Source: a candidate division NC10 bacterium CSP1-5 (lineage in GTDB: Bacteria > Methylomirabilota > Methylomirabilia > Methylomirabilales > CSP1-5). From it: a stretch of 64,000 nt of DNA. Under the pieces are notes generated by a model. That model was not told where the DNA came from, did no database searches, and worked only from the letters and a program-made list of their open reading frames with translations. Below are positions 34,842 to 42,634 of this stretch, one piece after another. The stretch lies in the NCBI GenBank assembly GCA_001443495.1, contig LDXR01000014.1, forward strand, positions 8,684 through 72,683. The letters run 5' to 3'. The position numbers and the translations under genes are program-made. Each line of letters opens with the position of its first letter. Position 1 is the first letter of the stretch.

Positions 34842-35200
34842 CCCGCCATGGCGAGGCGCTTGAGTCGACAGGCCTGTCGGGCGCCGCGCTCCTCCCGGTA
34901 GTGCTCAAAAAATGGGAACACCCCGGCGGACCGAAACGTCTCCTCGACTGCGGGAGGGAGCGCCAGCAGACTCACATCGCCATCAAAGCGCCGGAGCCGG
35001 CACAGGGTGCTGGTCAAGACCTCGAGACTCTTCTCGTTCACCGACCGCAGGCGGCGACAGTCCAGAATGACCTGCAGGTACCCCTCTGCCGCCACCTTGA
35101 TGATGGCCTCGCGGAGCGCCATCATCCGCACGAGATCAATGGACCCTGCCAGCCGCAAGATCGCGATCCGTTCCGCTCTCTGTTTCTCCACTATGACCAT
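34838..35200 (-). CDS. STAS-domain protein inserted between mraZ and rsmH
   Basis: The 120-residue protein has the alternating strand/helix pattern of STAS (anti-sigma-factor antagonist) domains. These are AILRLAGSIDLVRMMALREAI, the central strand LQVILDCRRLRSVNEKSLEVL, and VSLLALPPAVEETFRSAGV followed by FPFFEHYREE. In SpoIIAA-type proteins a Ser sits at the loop after the central strand; here the loop has SVNEKS, so phosphorylation is possible but unproven. It overlaps rsmH by four bases and follows mraZ closely. The mraZ-rsmH pair is normally adjacent, so this gene may add a regulatory input to dcw expression. Confidence 0.75.
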   Translation of the reverse strand: MVIVEKQRAERIAILRLAGSIDLVRMMALREAIIKVAAEGYLQVILDCRRLRSVNEKSLEVLTSTLCRLRRFDGDVSLLALPPAVEETFRSAGVFPFFEHYREERGARQACRLKRLAMAG

Positions 35201-35213
35201 CTCTGCTCCATGG

Positions 35214-35657
35214 CTAGATTCCCAACTGGGTCAACTTGGTGGCGATATCTTCGAAGGTAACCGGGGAGGTCGTCAGGAACTGCTCCCAACGCTCCCGATC
35301 CCAGATCTCGATCCGATTCAGGGCCCCGACAATAATCACCTCCCGATTGAGACCGGCCTTCTCCCGGTGCTGGGGAGGGACCAGGATGCGTCCCTGTCCA
35401 TCGACCGGACTCTCAGTCGCCCCCGAATAGAAGAGGCGAAGGAAGGCGCGGATGTCCTTTTCAAAGTTGCTCTGGTTTTGGATTCTTTCCTCAAACCGTG
35501 CCCAGACATCGAGCGGGTAGGCGGTGATACAGGTGTCAAAGTCGGTGAGGACGAGGATGTTCTGACCCCGCTTCTTCAGCGTCTGGCGGAATCTGGCCGG
35601 GATGCTCAGTCGGCCTTTATCGTCGATGGTGTGCGGGAATCGTCCGATGAATCTCAT
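35214..35657 (-). CDS. mraZ: Transcriptional regulator MraZ
   Basis: The 147-residue protein has the two SpoVT/AbrB-like halves of MraZ, each with the DxxGRxxxP motif: IDDKGRLSIPARFR near residue 11 and VDGQGRILVPPQHR near residue 85. It assembles into a ring that binds TGGG repeats before its own gene and represses the dcw operon. Three such repeats are visible upstream. The ribosome site is GGGAAGG. Confidence 0.97.
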   Translation of the reverse strand: MRFIGRFPHTIDDKGRLSIPARFRQTLKKRGQNILVLTDFDTCITAYPLDVWARFEERIQNQSNFEKDIRAFLRLFYSGATESPVDGQGRILVPPQHREKAGLNREVIIVGALNRIEIWDRERWEQFLTTSPVTFEDIATKLTQLGI

Positions 35658-35682
35658 GACCTTCCCAAATATGCACCTTTTA

Positions 35683-35707
35683 TACCATTCCTTCCCACAT
35701 CATCCCA
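35683..35707 (-). promoter_or_regulatory. MraZ operator: three TGGNA repeats at 10-bp spacing
   Basis: On the minus strand TGGGA, TGGGA and TGGTA occur exactly 10 bases apart (ending at 35703, 35693 and 35683). The known MraZ box is a set of TGGG direct repeats with the same period. They begin about 13 bases past the -10 box, so bound MraZ would block transcription. Confidence 0.85.
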
Positions 35708-35719
35708 CTTCGCGGCTGA

Positions 35720-35748
35720 AAAATATCGTTTTAGAATCCTCTTGTCAA
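35720..35748 (-). promoter_or_regulatory. Main dcw promoter upstream of mraZ
   Basis: Minus strand TTGACA, 17 bases, TATTTT. The -35 is exact. It precedes the MraZ repeats and leads the whole mraZ-ftsZ cluster. Confidence 0.75.
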
Positions 35749-35888
35749 GAAAAATCAACAGGTTCCGATGATTTTATTTCTTCGTGGAACAACCCCTGTA
35801 TGTTGGGTTGGAGAGGGATAGGGACAGGCAGATCTAGGGCGAGGGCGGCGGAATGCCCGAGGAAAGGGGCCCGGACGCGGAGCACCCC

Positions 35889-36245
35889 TTACAGGGTTGC
35901 GGCAATCCGGTTCTGTTCGTCGAGGAGGACGATCCTGGGCTTGTGCTCTCCCGCCCGAGCCTCTTCGACCATGCCGTAGGCGGCGATGATCAAACGGTCG
36001 CCGGGATGCGCCAGCCGCGCCGCTGCCCCGTTGACGACGATCGTGCCGGAGCCGGCCTCTCCGGCGAGGGTGTAGGTCTCGAAGCGCGTCCCGGTGCTGA
36101 CGTTATAGACCTGCACCTGCTGGTACGGGAGGACGTCGGCAGCGGCGAGGATCGTCTCATCAATGGTGATGCTCCCCTCGTACTGAAGATTCACCTCTCG
36201 TACCACGGCCCGATGAATCTTGGATGCCAGCATGATCCGATGCAT
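35889..36245 (-). CDS. panD: Aspartate 1-decarboxylase PanD
   Basis: ATG 36245 (GGAGAGG upstream) gives 118 residues. The enzyme makes beta-alanine for pantothenate and cleaves itself at Gly24-Ser25 to form a pyruvoyl group; EGSITID is at exactly that position. Lys9 (ASKIHRA) and the Tyr/Arg of GTRFETY are also conserved. It lies 18 bases after panC. Confidence 0.97.
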   Translation of the reverse strand: MHRIMLASKIHRAVVREVNLQYEGSITIDETILAAADVLPYQQVQVYNVSTGTRFETYTLAGEAGSGTIVVNGAAARLAHPGDRLIIAAYGMVEEARAGEHKPRIVLLDEQNRIAATL

Positions 36246-36263
36246 GGTCGCCTCTCCCTTCAC

Positions 36264-37112
36264 TCAATGAGTATCGATCATAAGGTTGTCGATGAGACGT
36301 GCCTTCGAAAAGCGGACGGCGAGCAGCGCGACGGCTGGACCTTCCACCGTCTCCAGCGGCTCGAGGGAGCTGGGATGGCACACGGCGACATAATCAATCG
36401 TAGCGGTGGTCCCCTGGTGGATCATCCGCCGCATCCCCTCCGCCAGCCCTCGGGCATCCCGCTCACCCCGCCTAACCTGATCGGCGGCCCACCGGAGGGC
36501 CTGGTACAACACCGGGGCTTGCCGCCGCTCACCCGGTGTGAGATTGACGTTGCGAGAGGACATGGCAAGCCCATCCGGCTCCCGGACGGTGGGCAGCACG
36601 ACTACCTCGATATCCATATCGAGATCCCGGGCCATGCGTGTGATGACGCACGCCTGCTGGTAGTCCTTCTGGCCAAAGTAGGCGCGGTGCGGTCTCACGA
36701 TATGGAAAAGCTTCGCCACGATCGTTGTGACTCCCCGGAAGTGCCCGGGGCGGTACGTACCTTCCCACCGGCGCGTGAGTCCCTCGACCTCGACGAACGT
36801 GGCGTACCCGTCCGGATACATGCTTTTCTGCTCCGGGACGAAGACGAGATCGGCCCCCTCGGCGGCCGCCTTGGCGAGATCCCCTTCGAGATCGACCGGA
36901 TAACGCTCCAGATCCTCCTGCCGGTCAAACTGGGTCGGGTTGACAAAGATGCTCACCGCCAGGACGGGGTTGTTGCGGCGGGCGGTGCGCAAGAGGGAGA
37001 GGTGGCCTTCGTGCAGGTAGCCCATGGTGGGGACGAAGCCGATTGCCCTCCCCGCTGCACGAAGCGCGCTCACCCGCCTCTGCATCTGGGTTGCGTCGCC
37101 GAGCACCTCCAT
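36264..37112 (-). CDS. panC: Pantothenate synthetase PanC
   Basis: The 282-residue ligase joins pantoate and beta-alanine through pantoyl adenylate. Motifs: GFVPTMGYLHEGHLSLL (HIGH-type), SIFVNPTQFDRQEDLERYP, FGQKDYQQACVI and MSSRNVNLTPGER (KMSKS-like). It follows panB by a few bases and precedes panD, forming a panBCD operon. Confidence 0.98.
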   Translation of the reverse strand: MEVLGDATQMQRRVSALRAAGRAIGFVPTMGYLHEGHLSLLRTARRNNPVLAVSIFVNPTQFDRQEDLERYPVDLEGDLAKAAAEGADLVFVPEQKSMYPDGYATFVEVEGLTRRWEGTYRPGHFRGVTTIVAKLFHIVRPHRAYFGQKDYQQACVITRMARDLDMDIEVVVLPTVREPDGLAMSSRNVNLTPGERRQAPVLYQALRWAADQVRRGERDARGLAEGMRRMIHQGTTATIDYVAVCHPSSLEPLETVEGPAVALLAVRFSKARLIDNLMIDTH

Positions 37113-37116
37113 CGCC

Positions 37117-38001
37117 TCAGCCCCGCCCGAGCGTCTTCACCTGCCGACGCCGCCGGTCGAGCTGCTCTTGCCACCGCCGGACCTCCCCGTCATCGAGGCG
37201 AAAGGCATGCTCGGGGCCGGGATACTCGCCGGCCTTGACCTCCTGGCGGTACCGGGTGAAGGCCGCCGCGATGGTCTCCTTCAGGTTCGCGTAGCGCTTG
37301 ACGAACTTGGGGGTGAAGTCGTCGAAGAGCCCGAGGAGGTCGTTCGTCACCAGCACCTGGCCATCGCAAGAGGATCCCGCCCCGATGCCGATGGTCGGGA
37401 TCCGGAGCTCTGTGGTGATAACCTCCGCCACCTGCCAGGGGATGCCTTCGAGCACGAGGGCAAAGACCCCTGCCTCCTCGAGGAGCAGGGCATCCTCCCG
37501 CAAACGCTCAGCCGCCGCCGCGGTCCGGCCCTGAACCTTGAAACCCCCGAACTGATGGACCATCTGGGGGGTCAGCCCGAGGTGACCCATCACGGGGATG
37601 CCGACGGATGTGAGACGCCGCGTGAGGTCAGCTACCTCGCGCCCCCCCTCCAGCTTGACCGCCTGGGCGCCGGCCTCCTTCAGAAATCGACCGGCGTTCC
37701 TCACCCCGTCTTCCACGCTGGCCTGAAACGAGCCGAACGGCATGTCGGCTACGAGGAGGGCCCGCTTCACCCCTCGACTCACGGCGCGCACGTGATGCAG
37801 CATCTCCTCCATGGTGACGGGCAGGGTGGTCTCATACCCGAGCCCCACCATGGCCAACGAGTCGCCCACCAGGATCACCTCGATCCCCGCCTCATCGAGG
37901 AGCCGAGCGATCGGGTAGTCGTAGGCTGTGAGCATGCTGATCCTTTCGCTGCGATCCTTCATCTCCCGCAAGGTGACCGTCGTTACCCGCGCTGTCGCCA
38001 C
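37117..38001 (-). CDS. panB: 3-methyl-2-oxobutanoate hydroxymethyltransferase PanB
   Basis: GTG 38001 has GGAGGAGG eight bases upstream and gives 294 residues; a TTG further upstream is less likely. The enzyme makes ketopantoate with methylene-tetrahydrofolate. Motifs are MLTAYDYPIARLLDEAG, VILVGDSLAMVGLGYE, VADMPFGSF, VKLEGG, GHLGLTPQ and TIGIGAGSSCDGQVLVTND. The upstream gap holds a repeat hairpin. Confidence 0.97.
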   Translation of the reverse strand: MATARVTTVTLREMKDRSERISMLTAYDYPIARLLDEAGIEVILVGDSLAMVGLGYETTLPVTMEEMLHHVRAVSRGVKRALLVADMPFGSFQASVEDGVRNAGRFLKEAGAQAVKLEGGREVADLTRRLTSVGIPVMGHLGLTPQMVHQFGGFKVQGRTAAAAERLREDALLLEEAGVFALVLEGIPWQVAEVITTELRIPTIGIGAGSSCDGQVLVTNDLLGLFDDFTPKFVKRYANLKETIAAAFTRYRQEVKAGEYPGPEHAFRLDDGEVRRWQEQLDRRRRQVKTLGRG

Positions 38002-38021
38002 GATCGATCCCTCCTCCCTCA

Positions 38022-38102
38022 AGGTTCATGGTTCATGGTTGATGGTTCATGGAAAAACCTGGGCTCTTAACGAACCCTGAACCATGAACCCGAACTATGA
38101 AC
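38022..38102. repeat. Heptamer hairpin repeat, GGTTCAT type, upstream of panB
   Basis: GGTTCAT GGTTCAT GGTTGAT GGTTCAT on the left face CGAACCCTGAACCATGAACCC on the right, with about 18 bases between the arms. The unit matches 22562 and 27690. Confidence 0.88.
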
Positions 38103-38131
38103 AAAAAAGACCTCCCGGACGTGCCGGGAGG
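38103..38131 (-). terminator. Rho-independent terminator after the kinase gene
   Basis: CCTCCCGG and CCGGGAGG form an 8-bp stem with a 5-base loop; on the minus strand TTTTTT follows. It separates the folK/kinase transcript from panBCD. Confidence 0.88.
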
Positions 38132-38248
38132 CCTAGAGTGAGCGATGCCGCTCTCGCGTCCTGAGACCCTTCGCCACTCCCGACGGTTTCTGTTCAGGGT
38201 GGCATTTCCTGCCGTTCGAGCGGCCCTTCCCTGCCCGTCTCGGTCCGC

Positions 38249-38896
38249 CTAGGATCCAAGCGGGACGTAATACCGCATTCCCCGCTTCATCGACTGCATC
38301 TGTCCTATGAGGTCGTCAAGGTCCCCCTTCCGTTTGACAAAGTCGATGTCCGTCGTGTTGACCACCAGCAGAGGCGTCTCCGTGTAATGGAAGAAAAAGT
38401 GCGTATACGCCTGAACCACATCCTCCAGGTATGCGCGCGGGATGTCCCGTTCGTATGCCCGCCCTCTGACGGCGATCCTCTTATACAATACCTCCACGTC
38501 CGCCTGCAAGTAAATAACGAAGTCGGGCTTGGGGATGCGGGCCTCCAAGAGGGCGTGCATCTTCTCGTAGAGGGCGAGCTCGTGATCATCCAGGGTGAGA
38601 TAGGCGAAGATCCGGTCCCGCGCAAAGAGATGGTCACAGACCACCCGCTGCTTGAACAGATCGAATTGCAGGAGCTCCTGCTGCTGGCGGAAGCGGGTCA
38701 GCAGGAAATAGAGCTGGGTCTGAAAGGCGTGCCGCCGCATATCCTGATAGAAATCCTTCAGGAAGGGGTTCTCCTCGGCCGCCTCCAGAACCGCCCGCGC
38801 CTGCAGCCGTTGGGCCAGCAGTTCGGCGAGCGCCGTCTTGCCCACCCCGATCGGCCCCTCGACGGCCAGGTAGTGCGCCTCGAAGCCGGCGGTCAC
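38249..38896 (-). CDS. Deoxynucleoside kinase family protein
   Basis: GTG 38896 after GAGGAG gives 215 residues. The P-loop GPIGVGKTALAELL lies near residue 14; the DHLFARDRIFAYL segment near residue 83 is the conserved DR-containing region of deoxyadenosine/deoxyguanosine kinases, and RGRAYERDIPRAYLEDV is the lid. It salvages purine deoxynucleosides. It overlaps folK by a few bases, a frequent pairing. Substrate preference is not readable. Confidence 0.9.
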   Translation of the reverse strand: MTAGFEAHYLAVEGPIGVGKTALAELLAQRLQARAVLEAAEENPFLKDFYQDMRRHAFQTQLYFLLTRFRQQQELLQFDLFKQRVVCDHLFARDRIFAYLTLDDHELALYEKMHALLEARIPKPDFVIYLQADVEVLYKRIAVRGRAYERDIPRAYLEDVVQAYTHFFFHYTETPLLVVNTTDIDFVKRKGDLDDLIGQMQSMKRGMRYYVPLGS

Positions 38897-39441
38897 GGTA
38901 CACTCCTCTTTCCGGCCCGGGCGACACACCACTCCCGGGCCACCATCCGAACCTCGGGAAGCTGTGGAAGATGCGCGAGGAGGTCACTCACCCGGGTCCC
39001 GAGCCCCGGGTGCACCAGACCGGGGTCCAGCTCGGCCAGCGGGATGAGGACGAAGCGTCGCAGGTGCATCCGGGGGTGCGGGACCTGAAGATGCGGCTCC
39101 GCGATGATGCGAGATCCGTAGAGGAGAAGGTCCAGGTCTACGAGGCGTGCCTCTCCCCGCTCGCGGCGGCGCGGCCGGCCACAGGCCTCCTCCACTTCCC
39201 CGAGGGTCGCGAGCAGCTCGTCGGGGCCGAGAGAGGTCTCGATCTCTGCCACGCTATTGAAGAACCAGCCCGCCGCCGCCTCCACCGGCTCCGTCTCATA
39301 CAGGGACGAGAGGCGGAGGAGGTGGATGCCGGGACGGCATAGGAGGAGCGAGAGGGCCTGCTCGAGCGCTCTCTGCCGATCCCCCACGTTTCCGCCGAGA
39401 CCGAGATAGGCAACGGGGTTTGTTGGGTTTGTTGGGTTCAT
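38893..39441 (-). CDS. folK: HPPK, folate biosynthesis enzyme FolK
   Basis: The enzyme pyrophosphorylates 6-hydroxymethyl-7,8-dihydropterin. The core YLGLGGNVGDRQRAL, SSLYETEPVE, FFNSVAEIET, GEARLVDLDLLLYG and VPHPRMHLRRFVLIPLAE is canonical. The likely ATG 39441 lies inside a 9-bp repeat array, so the first nine residues read MNPTNPTNP, which is translated repeat. No ribosome site is visible, and no alternative start lies closer to the conserved core. Confidence 0.93.
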   Translation of the reverse strand: MNPTNPTNPVAYLGLGGNVGDRQRALEQALSLLLCRPGIHLLRLSSLYETEPVEAAAGWFFNSVAEIETSLGPDELLATLGEVEEACGRPRRRERGEARLVDLDLLLYGSRIIAEPHLQVPHPRMHLRRFVLIPLAELDPGLVHPGLGTRVSDLLAHLPQLPEVRMVAREWCVARAGKRSVP

Positions 39442-39475
39442 AGGGTTCGTAGAGTTTATTGGGTTTGTTGCGTTT
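39417..39475. repeat. 9-bp tandem repeat, GTTTGTTGG type, at the folK start
   Basis: Six to seven units of GTTTGTTGG (variants GTTCATAGG, GTTCGTAGA, GTTTATTGG) run through the start of folK and encode its N-terminal Asn-Pro-Thr repeats. Confidence 0.85.
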
Positions 39476-39493
39476 AGCCTCCTAGCCTTCCAG

Positions 39494-39529
39494 CCACCAA
39501 TCACTAACCACCATCCACCAACCACTACA
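39494..39529. repeat. Heptamer repeat, CCAATCA/CCAACCA type
   Basis: CCAATCA CTAACCA CCATCCA CCAACCA with a 7-bp period lies between folK and dapL and touches the dapL stop. It is a single arm of the type seen at 17341 and 30342. Confidence 0.75.
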
Positions 39530-40697
39530 GGCTCATCGTGCCGATGCGTTCCACGGCCTCCCGAATCTGGTCAACCGGAACGGTGAGGGCGGCCCGGATA
39601 AACCCCTCGCCGTGGGGGCCGAAACCGATGCCCGGCGTCATCACGATCCCTGCCTCACTCAAGAGCCGCTTGGCGAGCTCGGTGGAGTTCTGCCCTGGAG
39701 GGACCGGGATCCAGACGTAGAAGGTGGCCCGCGGCCTCGGGACGTTCCATCCGAGACGGGTGAGACCCTCGACGAGGACGTCCCGTCGCTCCTGATAGAC
39801 CTTGCAGTGGGCCGCGACGCAGTCCTGCGGGCCCTTGAGCGCCTCGATCCCGGCGAGCTGGATCGCCTGGAAGACGCCGGAGTCCACATTGGTCTTGATC
39901 CGGCCAAGTCCGGCCAAGAGGTGGGCATTCCCCACGGCAAACCCGATCCGCCAGCCGGTCATGTTGTACGTCTTGGACAACGAGTGGTACTCGATCGCCA
40001 CCTCTTTGGCCCCCTCGACGCTCAGGACAGAGGAGGGCCGGAAGCCGTCGAAGGCGATCTCGGAGTAGGCGGCATCGTGGCAGAGGATGAGACGGTGTCT
40101 CCGGGCAAAGGTGACAGCCTGAGCCAGGAACGCCTCGGGGGCACCCGCCGCCGTCGGATTGTTGGGGTAATTCAGGAAGAGCATCCTGGCCTTGCGCAGC
40201 ACGTCGACCGGGATGCTCTCCAGATCCGGTAGGAAGCCGTTCGAAGGATAGAGAGGGAGGGCATAGGGGGTTCCACCGGCAAAGGCCGTCGCCGCTTGAT
40301 AGACCGGATAGCCGGGATCGGGGATGAGCACCGCATCGCCGGGCTCGATGAAGGCGAGCGGCATGTGGGCGATCCCCTCCTTGCTGCCGATGAGCGTCAA
40401 GACCTCTGTGGTAGGATCGAGGTCCACCCCGAACCGGTTCCGGTACCATTCGGCCACCGCCTCGCGGAACTCCAAGAGCCCCTCATACGAGGGATAGCGG
40501 TGATGCCGGGGGTCTGCGGCGGCCTCGGCCATCCGCTTGACGATATGGGGGGGCGTCGGAAGGTCCGGGTCCCCGACCCCCAGATCGATGATGTCCGTTC
40601 CCCGCTTGATCGCCTCTTGCTTGAGCCGATCGATCTCCGCGAAGAGATACGGGGGGAGCTGCCTCAGTCTGGTGGCATACGGAAACTGTCTCTTCAT
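39525..40697 (-). CDS. dapL: LL-diaminopimelate aminotransferase (DapL-type)
   Basis: ATG 40697 with GGAGG upstream gives 390 residues of a class I/II PLP aminotransferase. Motifs: IIDLGVGDPDLPTPPHIV, GSKEGIAHMPLAFIEPGD, FLNYPNNPTAA, CHDAAYSEIAFDG, and the PLP lysine in SLSKTYNMTGWRIGFAVG near residue 240. The family includes DapL enzymes that convert tetrahydrodipicolinate directly to LL-diaminopimelate. Placement directly after dapB-dapA strongly supports that role. Confidence 0.88.
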   Translation of the reverse strand: MKRQFPYATRLRQLPPYLFAEIDRLKQEAIKRGTDIIDLGVGDPDLPTPPHIVKRMAEAAADPRHHRYPSYEGLLEFREAVAEWYRNRFGVDLDPTTEVLTLIGSKEGIAHMPLAFIEPGDAVLIPDPGYPVYQAATAFAGGTPYALPLYPSNGFLPDLESIPVDVLRKARMLFLNYPNNPTAAGAPEAFLAQAVTFARRHRLILCHDAAYSEIAFDGFRPSSVLSVEGAKEVAIEYHSLSKTYNMTGWRIGFAVGNAHLLAGLGRIKTNVDSGVFQAIQLAGIEALKGPQDCVAAHCKVYQERRDVLVEGLTRLGWNVPRPRATFYVWIPVPPGQNSTELAKRLLSEAGIVMTPGIGFGPHGEGFIRAALTVPVDQIREAVERIGTMSL

Positions 40698-40814
40698 CGG
40701 GCCTCCTAGGGCTGGCGGGTGGGCTTCATCGGGCCGATGCCAGACAGGGTCCCCGTGGCGATAATGTCTCCAGGAAAGAGCGGCATGATCCTGGCCGAAG
40801 TCTGCCGACATCTC

Positions 40815-41618
40815 CTATGTCAGCCCGAGGACGTCCGCCATGTCATAGATCCCCTTGGGGGCCTGCGCCACGAACCGAGCAGCTCGCAGCGCCCCCCGAG
40901 CGAAATTGTCCCGGCTATGCGCCCGGTGACCAATTTCGATCCGCTCTCCCATGCCTCCGAAGAGGACGGTATGCTCCCCCACGATATCGCCTGCGCGGAC
41001 GGTATGGACGCCGATCTGCGCCTGTGGCCGCTCCCCCACGATCCCCTTCCTCCCGTAAATGCCGACCTGTTCCAGGTCCCGCCCCAACGCCTCGGCCACC
41101 ACCTGGGCCATCCGGAGGGCGGTGCCGGACGGGGCATCCTTTTTGAAGTGGTGGTGGGCCTCGACAATCTCCACATCATAGTCGTCCCCCAGGGTCCGGG
41201 CCACCTCCCGCAACACCTTGAAGAGGACGTTGACCCCCACACTCATGTTCGGGGAAATGACGCAGGCTATGTGGGCGGCGAGACGCCGGGCCTCCGCGAG
41301 ATGTTCCTTGGTCAGCCCCGTCGTGCCCACAACGATGGCCACACCCGCCTTGCTCGCCTCACGGAGATGATCGATAGAGGCCTCTGGCGCCGTAAAGTCG
41401 ATGACGACGTCGGCGCCCGTGATGATCTTCGCCAGGCCATCGGCCACCTTGACCCCCACCGCCCCGATCCCGGCCACCTCTCCGACATCTTGCCCGATGG
41501 CGGTGTGACCGGGGCGTTCCGTGGCCCCGACGATCCGAAAGTCGCCCGCCTCCTTCGCGAGGGCCAGAACGCGACCCCCCATCCTCCCAGCGGCCCCGGT
41601 CACAATGACTCGGATCAT
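40815..41618 (-). CDS. dapB: 4-hydroxy-tetrahydrodipicolinate reductase DapB
   Basis: The 267-residue enzyme reduces the DapA product with NAD(P)H. It has the nucleotide loop VTGAAGRMGGRVL, VVIDFTAPEAS, VVGTTGL, the substrate motif EAHHHFKKDAPSGTAL near residue 150, and FARGALRAARF at the end. It lies between dapA and dapL. The ribosome site is GAGGAG. Confidence 0.97.
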   Translation of the reverse strand: MIRVIVTGAAGRMGGRVLALAKEAGDFRIVGATERPGHTAIGQDVGEVAGIGAVGVKVADGLAKIITGADVVIDFTAPEASIDHLREASKAGVAIVVGTTGLTKEHLAEARRLAAHIACVISPNMSVGVNVLFKVLREVARTLGDDYDVEIVEAHHHFKKDAPSGTALRMAQVVAEALGRDLEQVGIYGRKGIVGERPQAQIGVHTVRAGDIVGEHTVLFGGMGERIEIGHRAHSRDNFARGALRAARFVAQAPKGIYDMADVLGLT

Positions 41619-41678
41619 CGCTCCTCCGCTCGGTGATTCAGCGATCGGCTCTGGGCTGTATTCTCACGCCCCGAAGGC

Positions 41679-42563
41679 TCACGACAGTAGGCCATAGGCT
41701 CGCAGTGCCTTCTGCAGTTTGTCCCGGTTGGCCTGAGACATCGGACAGAGCGGCAGCCGGAGCTCGCCATTCAGTCTCCCGAGAAGCTGCATGGCGGTCT
41801 TCACCGGGATCGGATTGGTTTCGTAGAACATGGCCTTGCAGAGGGGGAAGAGGCGGAGGTGAAGCTCTTTCGCCCGCTTCCAATCGCCGTTCAACGCGGC
41901 ACGGGTCATCTCTGCCGTCTCCTTCGGGACGATGTTGGCGACAACCGAGATCACCCCCTTCCCCCCAACGGCCATCAGGGGGAGGGTCAACGTATCATCG
42001 CCCGAGACGACCGTGAGCCGATCCCCGCAGAGACTGATGACCTCCGTCATCTGCTCGAGCGATCCGCTGGCCTCTTTCATGCCGACGACGCTTGGCAGCT
42101 CCGCTAGGGCCGCCACGGTCTCGGTAAGCATGTTGACCCCGGTCCGCCCCGGAATGTTGTACATGATGATCGGGATGTCCACCGCCGCCGCCACCGCTGT
42201 GTAGTGGGCAATCAGGCCTGCCTGTGTAGGCTTGTTGTAGTAGGGGCAGACCATCAGCACGCCGTCCGCGCCCGCCTTCTTGGCGTGTTGGGTGAGCTCG
42301 ATCGCCTCGGCGGTGGAGTTAGACCCGGTCCCGGCCACCACGGGGATCCGGCCCGCCGCCGCCTCAATCGTGACCTCCACGACCCGCTTGTGCTCCGCAT
42401 GGCTCAGTGTCGGAGACTCACCGGTGGTCCCACACGGAACAATGGCATCGGTCCCGTTCTTGACGTGAAACTCGACCAGCTCGCGGATCTTGGGTTCATC
42501 GACCTTTCCGTCTCGAAAGGGGGTGACCATCGCCACGATGGAACCTTCAAAGCTCTTCTTCAT
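41679..42563 (-). CDS. dapA: 4-hydroxy-tetrahydrodipicolinate synthase DapA
   Basis: The 294-residue aldolase condenses pyruvate with aspartate semialdehyde. The active-site Thr pair is in PCGTTGESPTL, Tyr in IIMYNIPGRTGVN near residue 133, and the Schiff-base lysine in VGMKEASGS near residue 161. The start follows GGAGGAGG. It is the first committed enzyme of the DAP/lysine branch and follows lysA in the same operon. Confidence 0.98.
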   Translation of the reverse strand: MKKSFEGSIVAMVTPFRDGKVDEPKIRELVEFHVKNGTDAIVPCGTTGESPTLSHAEHKRVVEVTIEAAAGRIPVVAGTGSNSTAEAIELTQHAKKAGADGVLMVCPYYNKPTQAGLIAHYTAVAAAVDIPIIMYNIPGRTGVNMLTETVAALAELPSVVGMKEASGSLEQMTEVISLCGDRLTVVSGDDTLTLPLMAVGGKGVISVVANIVPKETAEMTRAALNGDWKRAKELHLRLFPLCKAMFYETNPIPVKTAMQLLGRLNGELRLPLCPMSQANRDKLQKALRAYGLLS

Positions 42564-42634
42564 CGCCCTCCTCCTCCCCGTCTATGGGTCTTGGGTGTTC
42601 TACCCGATACCCTCCACGGTCATCGGTCGTCAAA

